Shown here piece after piece: positions 35,886 to 43,678 of a stretch of 64,000 nucleotides of DNA. A program made the position numbers and the translations under genes. Every line of letters starts with the position of its first letter. The stretch's first letter is position 1. Under the pieces are notes generated by a model. That model made no database searches and was not told the origin of the DNA. It saw only the letters and a program-made list of their open reading frames with translations. The DNA comes from an uncultured Bacteroidota bacterium (lineage in GTDB: Bacteria; Bacteroidota; Bacteroidia; Flavobacteriales; Flavobacteriaceae): NCBI GenBank assembly GCA_913060705.1, contig CAJXTX010000001.1, positions 62,001-126,000 on the forward strand, given 5' to 3'.

Positions 35886-36335
35886 ATGGAACTCGCCATT
35901 TTGAATTTACCCTCGGCTCGGTTTAGGGTTAAAAATACCGAAAACCGAACGCTCATCTGGGATAATATCCGAAAAAAATATCTCCCATTAACTTCAGAAG
36001 AATGGGTTCGTCAGCACTTTGTGCATTATTTGGTCCATCATTGTGGGGTAAGGCCTCAGCGTATTTTATTGGAAAAGAAAGTAATGACAGCAATGAAGGC
36101 TTCTCGATTTGATATTGCAGTCGTAAATAGCGACCGCTCCATTTCCCTAATTGTAGAGTGTAAGGCTAGTGAAATATCCCTTAATGAGGATGCAATAGCT
36201 CAACTTCTGCGCTATGCCTACGAATTAAAATCGCGATATTTAGCGCTGACCAATGGCATGCAGCACTTTTATTTTGAATGGGATTCAGATACATTAGAAT
36301 ACCATCAGATCAATTCGGCACCGACCCTAGTATAG
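35886..36335 (+). CDS. Stand-alone HsdR N-terminal domain-like nuclease
   Basis: A 149-residue protein matching the type I restriction enzyme R N-terminal domain family (HSDR_N_2). It shows a PD-(D/E)xK nuclease core: RFDIAVVN (Asp near residue 77) and LIVECKA (Glu and Lys near 91-93), then QLLRYAYELKSRYLALTNG, where the Gln is the extra motif of this clan. No helicase, methylase or specificity gene is nearby, so this is not a restriction system. I recall the same gene beside holA in other flavobacteria, which hints at a housekeeping DNA function. The glycosyltransferase gene follows after 3 nt. Confidence 0.85.
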   Translation: MELAILNLPSARFRVKNTENRTLIWDNIRKKYLPLTSEEWVRQHFVHYLVHHCGVRPQRILLEKKVMTAMKASRFDIAVVNSDRSISLIVECKASEISLNEDAIAQLLRYAYELKSRYLALTNGMQHFYFEWDSDTLEYHQINSAPTLV

Positions 36336-36338
36336 TCC

Positions 36339-37337
36339 ATGAAAGAATTAGCGATCGTTATTTTGAATTACAACGGAAGGAAGCTGTTAGAAGAATTCCT
36401 TCCCTCCGTCATTTCGCATTCTAACGAAGCCTCTGTTTATGTAATTGACAATAAATCTGAGGACGATTCTATCGACTGGCTTGAAGCACAATACAATGAC
36501 CAGTTGACCATTATTCCTTTAGCTAAAAATCACGGATTCGCCGGAGGGTACAATGAAGGTCTTAAACGAGTAAATGAACCCTATTGGTGCCTGCTCAATT
36601 CAGATGTTCGCGTCACCGAGAATTATACCGTACGGCCTCTTGAACTATTAAAAGAGAATGCTACTATAGCTGCTGTCCAACCAAAAATTAAAAGCGAAAA
36701 GCGCCCGGACTTTCTTGAATACGCAGGCGCGGCAGGGGGATTTTTAGATTATTTTGGATACCCTTTTTGTCGTGGAAGGCTCTTTCAGCACATCGAGAAG
36801 GATAACGGACAATACGATGACGAAATAGAGGTCTTTTGGACCACAGGAGCATGTATGTTCATAAAACGCTCAGCCTTTGAAAATGTGGGGGGCTTTGACT
36901 CCGCTTATTTCGCACATCAAGAAGAAATCGATTTGTGCTGGAGACTTCACCACAAAGGCCTTAAATTTCTATACACCTCAAAAAGTACAGTCTATCATTT
37001 GGGTGGTTCAACTTTGACAAACCAGAATCCCTTTAAAACCTATCTTAATTTTAGAAACTCGCTCTTTACCTTAGTCAAGAACCTCCTTGCCTTTGAACTA
37101 CCACTTATTATACTGAATCGACTGCTATTAGACGGTATTGCCGGAATTGTTTTTCTCTTTCAAGGTAAACCCAAGCACACCTTTGCAATTTTAAAAGCTC
37201 ATTTCAGCTTTTATTATGCCCTCCCTCGACTCATGAAACAAAGGCGTAGCATTCAACCTAAGTATCGAACTCGAAAACCTTTATCTATTGTAATTCAGCA
37301 CTTTGTGCTAAATCGCAAAAAGATTTTAAAATACTAG
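36339..37337 (+). CDS. Family 2 glycosyltransferase
   Basis: A 332-residue GT2 enzyme of the rhamnosyl/galactofuranosyl-type group. Seen are the nucleotide-sugar binding start AIVILNYNGRKLLEE, NHGFAGGYNEGL, the LLNSDVRV (DxD-like) site, TTGACMFIKRSAFENVGGFD and the E-D base segment HQEEIDLCWRLHHKG. A hydrophobic C-terminal part (about 245-275) could form a membrane helix or hairpin. Likely adds a sugar to surface polysaccharide or glycoprotein. No other sugar genes are adjacent. Confidence 0.9.
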   Translation: MKELAIVILNYNGRKLLEEFLPSVISHSNEASVYVIDNKSEDDSIDWLEAQYNDQLTIIPLAKNHGFAGGYNEGLKRVNEPYWCLLNSDVRVTENYTVRPLELLKENATIAAVQPKIKSEKRPDFLEYAGAAGGFLDYFGYPFCRGRLFQHIEKDNGQYDDEIEVFWTTGACMFIKRSAFENVGGFDSAYFAHQEEIDLCWRLHHKGLKFLYTSKSTVYHLGGSTLTNQNPFKTYLNFRNSLFTLVKNLLAFELPLIILNRLLLDGIAGIVFLFQGKPKHTFAILKAHFSFYYALPRLMKQRRSIQPKYRTRKPLSIVIQHFVLNRKKILKY

Positions 37338-37396
37338 GAAGGTATTCTGTGTTTGGCAAAGTATTTGCTACTTTTAAGGGTGAAAAATATATTCTC

Positions 37397-38260
37397 ATGA
37401 AATTAAAAGTTTTAACTGTTGCAATTGCTGCACTCACTTTAGGGTCTTGTGTCTCTTCAAAACGATTCAATACCGTAAACAAAGATTTAGAAAGTACAAA
37501 GGCTGAATTGGCTTCAACTAAAAGAACCATGAACGATTATGCTTCTGAAATAGGAAAGTATGAGGCTCAGGTTAAAGCCCTTTCAGAACAGAACAGTTTC
37601 TTAAGATCAAACAATCAAGATTTGATCAATAATATGGACAATTTCACCACCCTTACCTCAAAAGGGGCTGAAAACCTTGAAAAAACTCTCGAAAGTCTTA
37701 AAGAGAAAGAGTTAACCATTAACAAGCTTCAAAGTGCTATTACAAGAAGAGATTCTGTAAACCTTGCCTTAGTCGCTAGTCTTAAAGGTGCACTCGGAAA
37801 CTTAAACGACCAAGACATTGAGATCAACGTAGAGAAAGGAGTAGTTTTCGTTTCAATCGCCGATAAGCTTTTGTTCCAAAGCGGAAGTTACAGCGTATCA
37901 GCTGAAGCGAAGCGTGTTTTAGGAAAAGTAGCTACTGTGGTCAATGCAAAGCCTGATTTCGAATTTATGGTTGAAGGACACACGGATAATGTTCCTTACA
38001 AAACAAATGCTGAAATCAAAGACAATTGGGACTTATCAGTAAAACGTGCAACTGCTATTGTTCGCATTTTACAGAACGAGTTTAAGGTAGACCCAAAACG
38101 CATGACTGCTGCGGGAAGAAGTTATTACGCTCCTCTAGTTGAAAACAACTCAGCGGCGAATCGTGCGCGTAACAGAAGAACTAGAATTGTTGTTTTACCA
38201 AAATTGGATCAGTTTTATTCAATGATTGAAGACGGCATGAAGGATCCTGCCATTCAATAA
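37397..38260 (+). CDS. OmpA-family lipoprotein with coiled coil
   Basis: A 288-residue outer-membrane lipoprotein. The signal MKLKVLTVAIAALTLGSC has lipobox LGSC. A coiled coil of about 100 residues (KDLESTKAELASTKRTM onward) leads to a C-terminal OmpA domain with the peptidoglycan-binding segment FMVEGHTDNVPY and NWDLSVKRATAIVR, RSYYAPLVENNSAANRARNRRTRI. It probably tethers the outer membrane to peptidoglycan. The in-frame GTG at 37349 is rejected as start because the lipoprotein signal begins at this ATG. A strong hairpin terminator follows. Confidence 0.92.
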   Translation: MKLKVLTVAIAALTLGSCVSSKRFNTVNKDLESTKAELASTKRTMNDYASEIGKYEAQVKALSEQNSFLRSNNQDLINNMDNFTTLTSKGAENLEKTLESLKEKELTINKLQSAITRRDSVNLALVASLKGALGNLNDQDIEINVEKGVVFVSIADKLLFQSGSYSVSAEAKRVLGKVATVVNAKPDFEFMVEGHTDNVPYKTNAEIKDNWDLSVKRATAIVRILQNEFKVDPKRMTAAGRSYYAPLVENNSAANRARNRRTRIVVLPKLDQFYSMIEDGMKDPAIQ

Positions 38261-38284
38261 GCGAGATTCCTTTACTACTAAAAC

Positions 38285-38315
38285 AAAAACCCTCCAATTT
38301 TGGGGGGTTTTTTTA
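38285..38315. terminator. Bidirectional intrinsic terminator between OmpA and uvrD genes
   Basis: A run of A, then CCCTCC, a short AATTTT loop, GGGGGG and a run of T form a hairpin with one G-U pair. The A- and T-tracts allow termination on both strands. The T-tract includes the uvrD stop codon (38313-38315). Confidence 0.85.
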
Positions 38316-40634
38316 TGAGAGTAAGGTAAGTTTAGCGAAGCGCAGTAACAATTTTTTGACTCCACCCGAATCAAATGCTATTTCGGCCTTACGTTCTGGA
38401 CCAAGTCCTTCGATAGCTTTCACTACGCCGTGACCAAAACGCTCATGATTCACTTTAGAACCTATCACAAGATCATCGTATTGGGACGCTGCAGATGTAA
38501 CACTAGAGGATTGCGGCTTTAATTTTCTCAATCGTCTAAGTTGATCCTCAGTAGGTTTTTTGCGCCCCTCTGGCATACTGCCTTTAGGCTTTACTGTTCG
38601 CAATTTACTACGATCAACTTCCCCAAAAAGTGACGGGTCTACGAATCGACGAACTGCACCGCCAAAATCTACAGCCTGATTATCTACATATTGATCGTCA
38701 ATCTCTGCAATGAATCGACTAGGTTCTGCGTCAATGAGTTTTCCCCATCGGTATCTATTAATGGTGTAAGTGAGGTAAGCTTGCTCCTCTGCCCTGGTTA
38801 AAGCCACATAAAACAGACGTCTTTCTTCTTCTAATTCAGAACGCGTGTTCATGCTCATGGCTGAAGGAAACAAATCTTCTTCCATACCCACCACGAAGAC
38901 AGTCTTAAATTCGAGTCCCTTTGCGAGGTGGATAGTCATTAATGCAACTCGATCATCATTCTCTGTAGCGTTGTCAAGGTCAGTAGCAAGAGCTACATCT
39001 TCTAAAAACTCTTGTATAGATCCAGTAGCTCCATCAATCTCCTTTTGACCTTCTACAAAATCTTGAATACCATTAAGCAATTCCTCAATATTTTCAAGCC
39101 GGGTTATACCCTCTGGAGTGCCGTCTTTTTTAAACTCTTGAATGAGACCTGTCTTTCGGGCAATGTGATCGGCAGTTTCAAAGGCGTTGTGTTCGTTACT
39201 AAAAATCTGGAAGCTCCTTACCATAATACAGAACTGCTCTAGTTTTGATCGTATTGAAGAACTAATAGAGGCGGATTTTAATTGATTTTGATCCTCTGCA
39301 AATTCAAAAATTGATTGTCCATTGGCTCTTGCCGCAACTGAAAGTTTTTCAAGAGTGGTTTGCCCAATACCACGAGCAGGAAAATTCACTACTCTCATGA
39401 AGGCTTCTTCATCTTTTGGATTCACTACTAGGCGCAAATATGCAAGGACATCCTTTATTTCTTTGCGCTGATAAAACGAAAGACCACCGTAAATCCTGTA
39501 CGGAATGTCTCTTTTTCTCAAAGCATCCTCTATCGCTCTAGACTGCGAATTCGTGCGGTAGAGTATGGCAAAATCCCCATTTGAGGATTGTGTATTCATC
39601 TTAGTTTCAAAGATGGTGCTTGCGACATAACGCCCTTCATCTGCATCTGTAGGACTTCTGTGAACCACAATTTTATTCCCAAGATCATTTGAAGTCCAAA
39701 CATTCTTCTCTAACTGGTCTCTGTTATTCTTAATCACAGAATTAGCAGCACTTACAATAGTAGAAGTAGATCGGTAGTTCTGTTCGAGTCTATACACCTC
39801 TACTCCTTCGTAATCCCGCTGAAAATTCAACATATTATCAAGATTAGCACCTCTAAAAGAATAGATACTTTGCGCGTCGTCCCCTACCACACAAATATTT
39901 TGATAGCGATCTGATAAGGCTCTTACGATTAAATACTGCGAATGATTGGTATCCTGGTACTCGTCTACCAGAATATACTTGAACCTTTCTTGGTACTTCA
40001 ACAGTACCTCAGGAAAACGATTAAGGAGTTCATTGGTGCGAAGTAAAAGATCATCAAAATCCATGGCGCCAGCACGAAAACAACGATCAACATACTCCTT
40101 GTAGATTTCTCCTAGACGAGGGCGTCTAGCAATAGCGTCAGCCTCTTGAAGTTCAGGATTTTGAAAATACGCCTTTACCGTTATCAGGTTATTTTTATAC
40201 GACGAGATGCGCTGTTGTATTTGCTTGTATTTGTAAACGTCCTTATCAAGCCCCATTTCTTTAATAATCGAGTTGATAAGTCGCTGTGAATCTTGGGTGT
40301 CGTATATACTGAAGTTACTCGGAAAGCCTAAATGATGACCATCCGAACGCAGCAATCTGGCAAAAACGGAGTGAAAGGTGCCCATCCATAGATTCTTAGC
40401 CTCAGACTCGCCTACCAAAGCGCCTATTCTCGATTTCATCTCACGCGCAGCCTTATTGGTGAATGTAAGGGCTAAGATCGAAAATGAATCTACACCGTTT
40501 TCGATTAAATGAGCGATGCGATAGGTAAGCACTCGCGTCTTTCCTGAGCCGGCGCCAGCAATCACCATTGAAGGCCCATCCTTATGCAAAGCAGCATTTC
40601 GTTGGGCCTCATTTAAAGCGTCTAAAAACTTCAT
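38313..40634 (-). CDS. uvrD: UvrD/PcrA-type DNA helicase
   Basis: A 773-residue superfamily IA 3'-5' helicase for nucleotide excision and mismatch repair. Seen are Walker A AGAGSGKT (about 26-33), LTFTNKAAREMKSR (Ia), DDLLLR, VDEYQDTN (II), VVGDDAQSIYSFRGA (III), EQNYRS (IV), TIHLAKGLEFKTVFVVG (V) and YVALTRA (VI). The C-terminal NHERFGHGVVKAIEGLG is the PcrA-like Tudor segment that contacts RNA polymerase in PcrA/UvrD. It is divergent from the M20 hydrolase gene. Confidence 0.94.
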   Translation of the reverse strand: MKFLDALNEAQRNAALHKDGPSMVIAGAGSGKTRVLTYRIAHLIENGVDSFSILALTFTNKAAREMKSRIGALVGESEAKNLWMGTFHSVFARLLRSDGHHLGFPSNFSIYDTQDSQRLINSIIKEMGLDKDVYKYKQIQQRISSYKNNLITVKAYFQNPELQEADAIARRPRLGEIYKEYVDRCFRAGAMDFDDLLLRTNELLNRFPEVLLKYQERFKYILVDEYQDTNHSQYLIVRALSDRYQNICVVGDDAQSIYSFRGANLDNMLNFQRDYEGVEVYRLEQNYRSTSTIVSAANSVIKNNRDQLEKNVWTSNDLGNKIVVHRSPTDADEGRYVASTIFETKMNTQSSNGDFAILYRTNSQSRAIEDALRKRDIPYRIYGGLSFYQRKEIKDVLAYLRLVVNPKDEEAFMRVVNFPARGIGQTTLEKLSVAARANGQSIFEFAEDQNQLKSASISSSIRSKLEQFCIMVRSFQIFSNEHNAFETADHIARKTGLIQEFKKDGTPEGITRLENIEELLNGIQDFVEGQKEIDGATGSIQEFLEDVALATDLDNATENDDRVALMTIHLAKGLEFKTVFVVGMEEDLFPSAMSMNTRSELEEERRLFYVALTRAEEQAYLTYTINRYRWGKLIDAEPSRFIAEIDDQYVDNQAVDFGGAVRRFVDPSLFGEVDRSKLRTVKPKGSMPEGRKKPTEDQLRRLRKLKPQSSSVTSAASQYDDLVIGSKVNHERFGHGVVKAIEGLGPERKAEIAFDSGGVKKLLLRFAKLTLLS

Positions 40635-40729
40635 ATTCCTTTCTCTTTCGCACAGTGAAATTATTGAATTTGCTAAGGTCGTGCCCTTTCTTCTTTATAT
40701 ATTTAGTAACAAGTTTTTAATCTTCTTTT

Positions 40730-42019
40730 ATGCAACTTATTTCAAGAGCTGCTTGCAGTTCAATTTTCTTTCTTATCCTCTCTGCGACATACGGTCAATC
40801 GCTTTCAGATCAAGAGTTTAGTTCTATTGAGAAAAAAGTAATCGAATGGCGAAGAGATTTTCACCAACACCCTGAACTCAGTAATAGAGAGGTTGAAACG
40901 GCAAAGAAAATAGCAAAACACCTCAAAGGATTAGGCATCGAGGTCACAACAGGAGTTGCTCACAATGGAGTTGTTGGACTATTAAAGGGAAATCAACCTG
41001 GGCCCGTTATAGCATTACGCGCCGATATTGATGCCTTACCTGTAACTGAAAGAAACGATTTACCTTTTAAATCAACAGTCAAGGCTCAGTTTTTGGGTGA
41101 AGAGACTGGTGTTATGCATGCATGTGGACACGATACGCATACGGCTATACTCATGGGGGTTGCCGAAATCCTTACAAGGCACAAAGACCAATTAAAAGGT
41201 ACCGTTAAATTCATCTTTCAACCCGCTGAAGAAGGTCCTCCTCCGGGTGAAGAAGGAGGTGCACTGCTCATGGTCAAAGAAGGCGTTCTTGAAAACCCAA
41301 AAGTAGATGCCGTGTTCGGCCTCCATATTAATTCAGAAACTCCAGTAGGCACCATACGTTACAAAACTGGAGGCCTCATGGCCTCCGCACAACGATTTGT
41401 GATCAACGTTCATGGTAAACAAACGCATGGATCTCAACCTTGGTCTGGAGTAGATCCCATTTACATTAGTTCACAAATCATTGATGGCCTTCAATCGTTA
41501 ATCAGCAGAGAATCCAATCTCCTCAAAGAAGCGGCTGTTATTAGCGTAGGAAAAATAAAAGCTGGGCTGCGATTCAACATCATTCCCGAATCAGCAGAGA
41601 TCATTGGTACCATTCGAACGTTAGATTATGACATGAGAGATCTAATCGAAGAACGGATGCATGAGATGGTTCCACAAATAGCAAATGCTTTTGGTGGTAC
41701 CGCTGAAGTTGAGATCACAGAAATGACAGATATCACCTATAACGATGCTGATCTTGTAGCCCAGATGCTTCCTAGTGTAGAGAAAGTGTTAGGTAAAGAG
41801 AATGTAAAGCTTACCAAAGCCACTACCGGAGCAGAAGATTTCTCTTACTTTGTGCGTGATGTCCCAGGGTTCTTTTTCTTTTTAGGTGGAATGACTCCCG
41901 GAAATCAGACCCCTTACCCACATCACACTCCAGATTTTAAAATAGATGAGTCAGGAATGATCTATGGGGTAAAAGTGTTAAGTCAAATGACCTTGGATTA
42001 CTTAAATGCTAACGATTAA
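40730..42019 (+). CDS. Exported M20-family amidohydrolase
   Basis: A 429-residue metal-dependent hydrolase of the M20D (IAA-amino acid/hippurate hydrolase) group with a signal peptide (CSSIFFLILSATYGQ). Seen are FHQHPELSNREVET, the metal-binding MHACGHDTHTAILMG, FQPAEEGPPPGEEGGA, and the dimerisation domain around LRFNIIPESAEIIGTIRT. C-terminal TTGAEDFSYF and YPHHTPDFKIDE complete the site. Likely cleaves N-acyl or amide-linked amino acids in the periplasm. The next gene starts immediately after its stop. Confidence 0.92.
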   Translation: MQLISRAACSSIFFLILSATYGQSLSDQEFSSIEKKVIEWRRDFHQHPELSNREVETAKKIAKHLKGLGIEVTTGVAHNGVVGLLKGNQPGPVIALRADIDALPVTERNDLPFKSTVKAQFLGEETGVMHACGHDTHTAILMGVAEILTRHKDQLKGTVKFIFQPAEEGPPPGEEGGALLMVKEGVLENPKVDAVFGLHINSETPVGTIRYKTGGLMASAQRFVINVHGKQTHGSQPWSGVDPIYISSQIIDGLQSLISRESNLLKEAAVISVGKIKAGLRFNIIPESAEIIGTIRTLDYDMRDLIEERMHEMVPQIANAFGGTAEVEITEMTDITYNDADLVAQMLPSVEKVLGKENVKLTKATTGAEDFSYFVRDVPGFFFFLGGMTPGNQTPYPHHTPDFKIDESGMIYGVKVLSQMTLDYLNAND

Positions 42020-42742
42020 ATGAAAAGAATCTCACTCTTCATACTTGGTTTACTCTTTATTCCTTTTGTAGCTGCGCAAAAAAAAGCAGATTTATTAGAG
42101 GATAATCGTGCCTTAAATGCTCTAGTAGAACGTAACGAAGCTACCATTCGCGAGCTCCAACAAAACATCTCAAGACTTGAGGCCATTAACGAAACCTATA
42201 AGTTTGAATCGGACAATCTAAAGACCACCAATAAAGCTCTTATGGAGCGTTTGAGCAAATTCGCCAACCAATCGGTGACCAACATTATGAATATAGGTGA
42301 TCAGATTGAAAGCATGCGATCTTTAGAGAAACAAAATCAATTTTTGAAGAGTACACTTACAAGACATGATTCGATTCTCATTGAAACGCTAAAAAAACTT
42401 AGGCCGTTTGTATCAAAGGCAAAAGGAATGGTACTTGAACCTGGTGGAGTGCGTTTTCCTTTTGCTCAAAACGCCCAAATTGTGCTAGACTCATTACATA
42501 CCGATAAGCGTATTCAAAGTATTGATTCTGTGCTAAATCTTCATCCTTTTTATCAGCTCGAAATCATTCACAATGCGCCTAACACCTCTTTTAAAGATGC
42601 CCTGTTTAAAACGTTTACAGAAACACTGAATCAACCGGTTGAACGCTTCAGTTTCTCTCGCACACTTGCGGATACGTTGTATTTAAGGTTAGCGCCAAAC
42701 CATACCACCTTCTACAAAGAAGTTAGGGCGATGTTACAATAA
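42020..42742 (+). CDS. Secreted coiled-coil protein, possible decayed OmpA-like
   Basis: A 240-residue protein with signal peptide (LFILGLLFIPFVAAQ), then a coiled coil (about 20-125) with heptads such as NATIRELQQNISRLEA. The C-terminal 110 residues, GGVRFPFAQNAQIVLDSL and the following helix-strand pattern, are spaced like the OmpA domain of the lipoprotein at 37397, and a TRHDSI segment resembles TRRDSV there. The HTD peptidoglycan motif is missing. I do not recognise a named family; a degenerate OmpA-like paralogue is the best guess. It is probably coexpressed with the M20 hydrolase. Confidence 0.6.
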   Translation: MKRISLFILGLLFIPFVAAQKKADLLEDNRALNALVERNEATIRELQQNISRLEAINETYKFESDNLKTTNKALMERLSKFANQSVTNIMNIGDQIESMRSLEKQNQFLKSTLTRHDSILIETLKKLRPFVSKAKGMVLEPGGVRFPFAQNAQIVLDSLHTDKRIQSIDSVLNLHPFYQLEIIHNAPNTSFKDALFKTFTETLNQPVERFSFSRTLADTLYLRLAPNHTTFYKEVRAMLQ

Positions 42743-42744
42743 AC

Positions 42745-43629
42745 TTAGGGAGTAAAGTGCTGCTTCGCATGCAAGTACCCTCTTTGCCACCAACGAATCA
42801 TTCTTTTTTGATCAAAAAGTAAAGGGTTCTGCGTTAGAAGGGTCGGGGTATAGATGAAATTTAGCTTCACCCCTTTTGACTTTGCCCTTAATTCTCCTAG
42901 AGAAATATTGTGTTCTTCAATTTGGTCAAGTGAAAAACCAAACATACCTAGCATTAAGTCAAAGGCATTGGAGGTGGGCAGTCGGTGTGCTTGTTTCTTT
43001 TCTTGCCTTAAGACAATGATATCGATCTCCTTTGCACCTGCTTCGATGGCACGATCAACTGAAACAATACTTCCTAATCCACCATCAGCATACTCATAGC
43101 CATTTTTTGAAACCAACGACATGAAAGGAATATAATTGGCCGATATCCAGATCCAATCTAGAAAGTCTTCGTAATTAAAATCTTTAATCGATTTATATTC
43201 TACTCCATTCTTACTCAGATTAGATACCGTGACGATGACATCCATACTGCTTTTCTTAACGGACTCGAATTCGAAGGCGGTAATATGTCGTTCTAGAAAT
43301 GCACGTAGATTTTTGCTCTCTCCGAAGGTTTTATTTCCACGCAGAAAACTGCGTAAAACATTTAAGTGATTCATCTCTAGTTGAACAACTCCATCATTTT
43401 TTCTCGTGTAAAAGGGATTTAGATTAAAGATTTGAGAACTATTCACTTCTTTGTACACTGAATGGAGTTTCTCTATTTTTCCTAATGCCAAATGAATAAG
43501 TAGAAGACTACCTGTAGAGGTGCCAACAAAAAGATCGTATTTTCTTTTTTGTTCTTCTATTAGATATTGGGCTACTCCTCCGGCAAAAGCTCCTTTACTG
43601 CCGCCCCCTGATATTACTATCGCTCGCAT
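42745..43629 (-). CDS. Patatin-like phospholipase
   Basis: A 294-residue lipid acyl hydrolase. The oxyanion loop ISGGGSKGAF (6-15), the nucleophile elbow GTSTG (Ser38 in 36-40) and the catalytic Asp in ADGGLGS form the Ser-Asp dyad of patatins. No signal peptide or barrel is present, so it is a cytoplasmic form rather than the PlpD secreted type. It converges on the coiled-coil gene with a 2-nt gap and diverges from recG. Confidence 0.9.
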   Translation of the reverse strand: MRAIVISGGGSKGAFAGGVAQYLIEEQKRKYDLFVGTSTGSLLLIHLALGKIEKLHSVYKEVNSSQIFNLNPFYTRKNDGVVQLEMNHLNVLRSFLRGNKTFGESKNLRAFLERHITAFEFESVKKSSMDVIVTVSNLSKNGVEYKSIKDFNYEDFLDWIWISANYIPFMSLVSKNGYEYADGGLGSIVSVDRAIEAGAKEIDIIVLRQEKKQAHRLPTSNAFDLMLGMFGFSLDQIEEHNISLGELRAKSKGVKLNFIYTPTLLTQNPLLFDQKRMIRWWQRGYLHAKQHFTP

Positions 43630-43665
43630 TCAAATGGATTATTTCATTCAACGCTCTAATTTAGA

Positions 43666-43673
43666 TAAGTTTG
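43666..43673 (+). promoter_or_regulatory. Bacteroidota -7 element for recG
   Basis: TAAGTTTG matches TAnnTTTG exactly and ends only 5 nt before the ATG at 43679. A TTTC 20 nt upstream could be a weak -33. A transcript from here would be leaderless or nearly so. Confidence 0.5.
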
Positions 43674-43678
43674 TGCGT

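Noticed and set aside
35886-36335. Part of a type I restriction-modification system
   Set aside because: No helicase, methylase or specificity gene is nearby; it is a stand-alone domain.
43520-43678. Longer N-terminus for recG
   Set aside because: It overlaps the patatin gene and the recG promoter, and family alignment in memory starts near MQASSILASPISAIKGLG.
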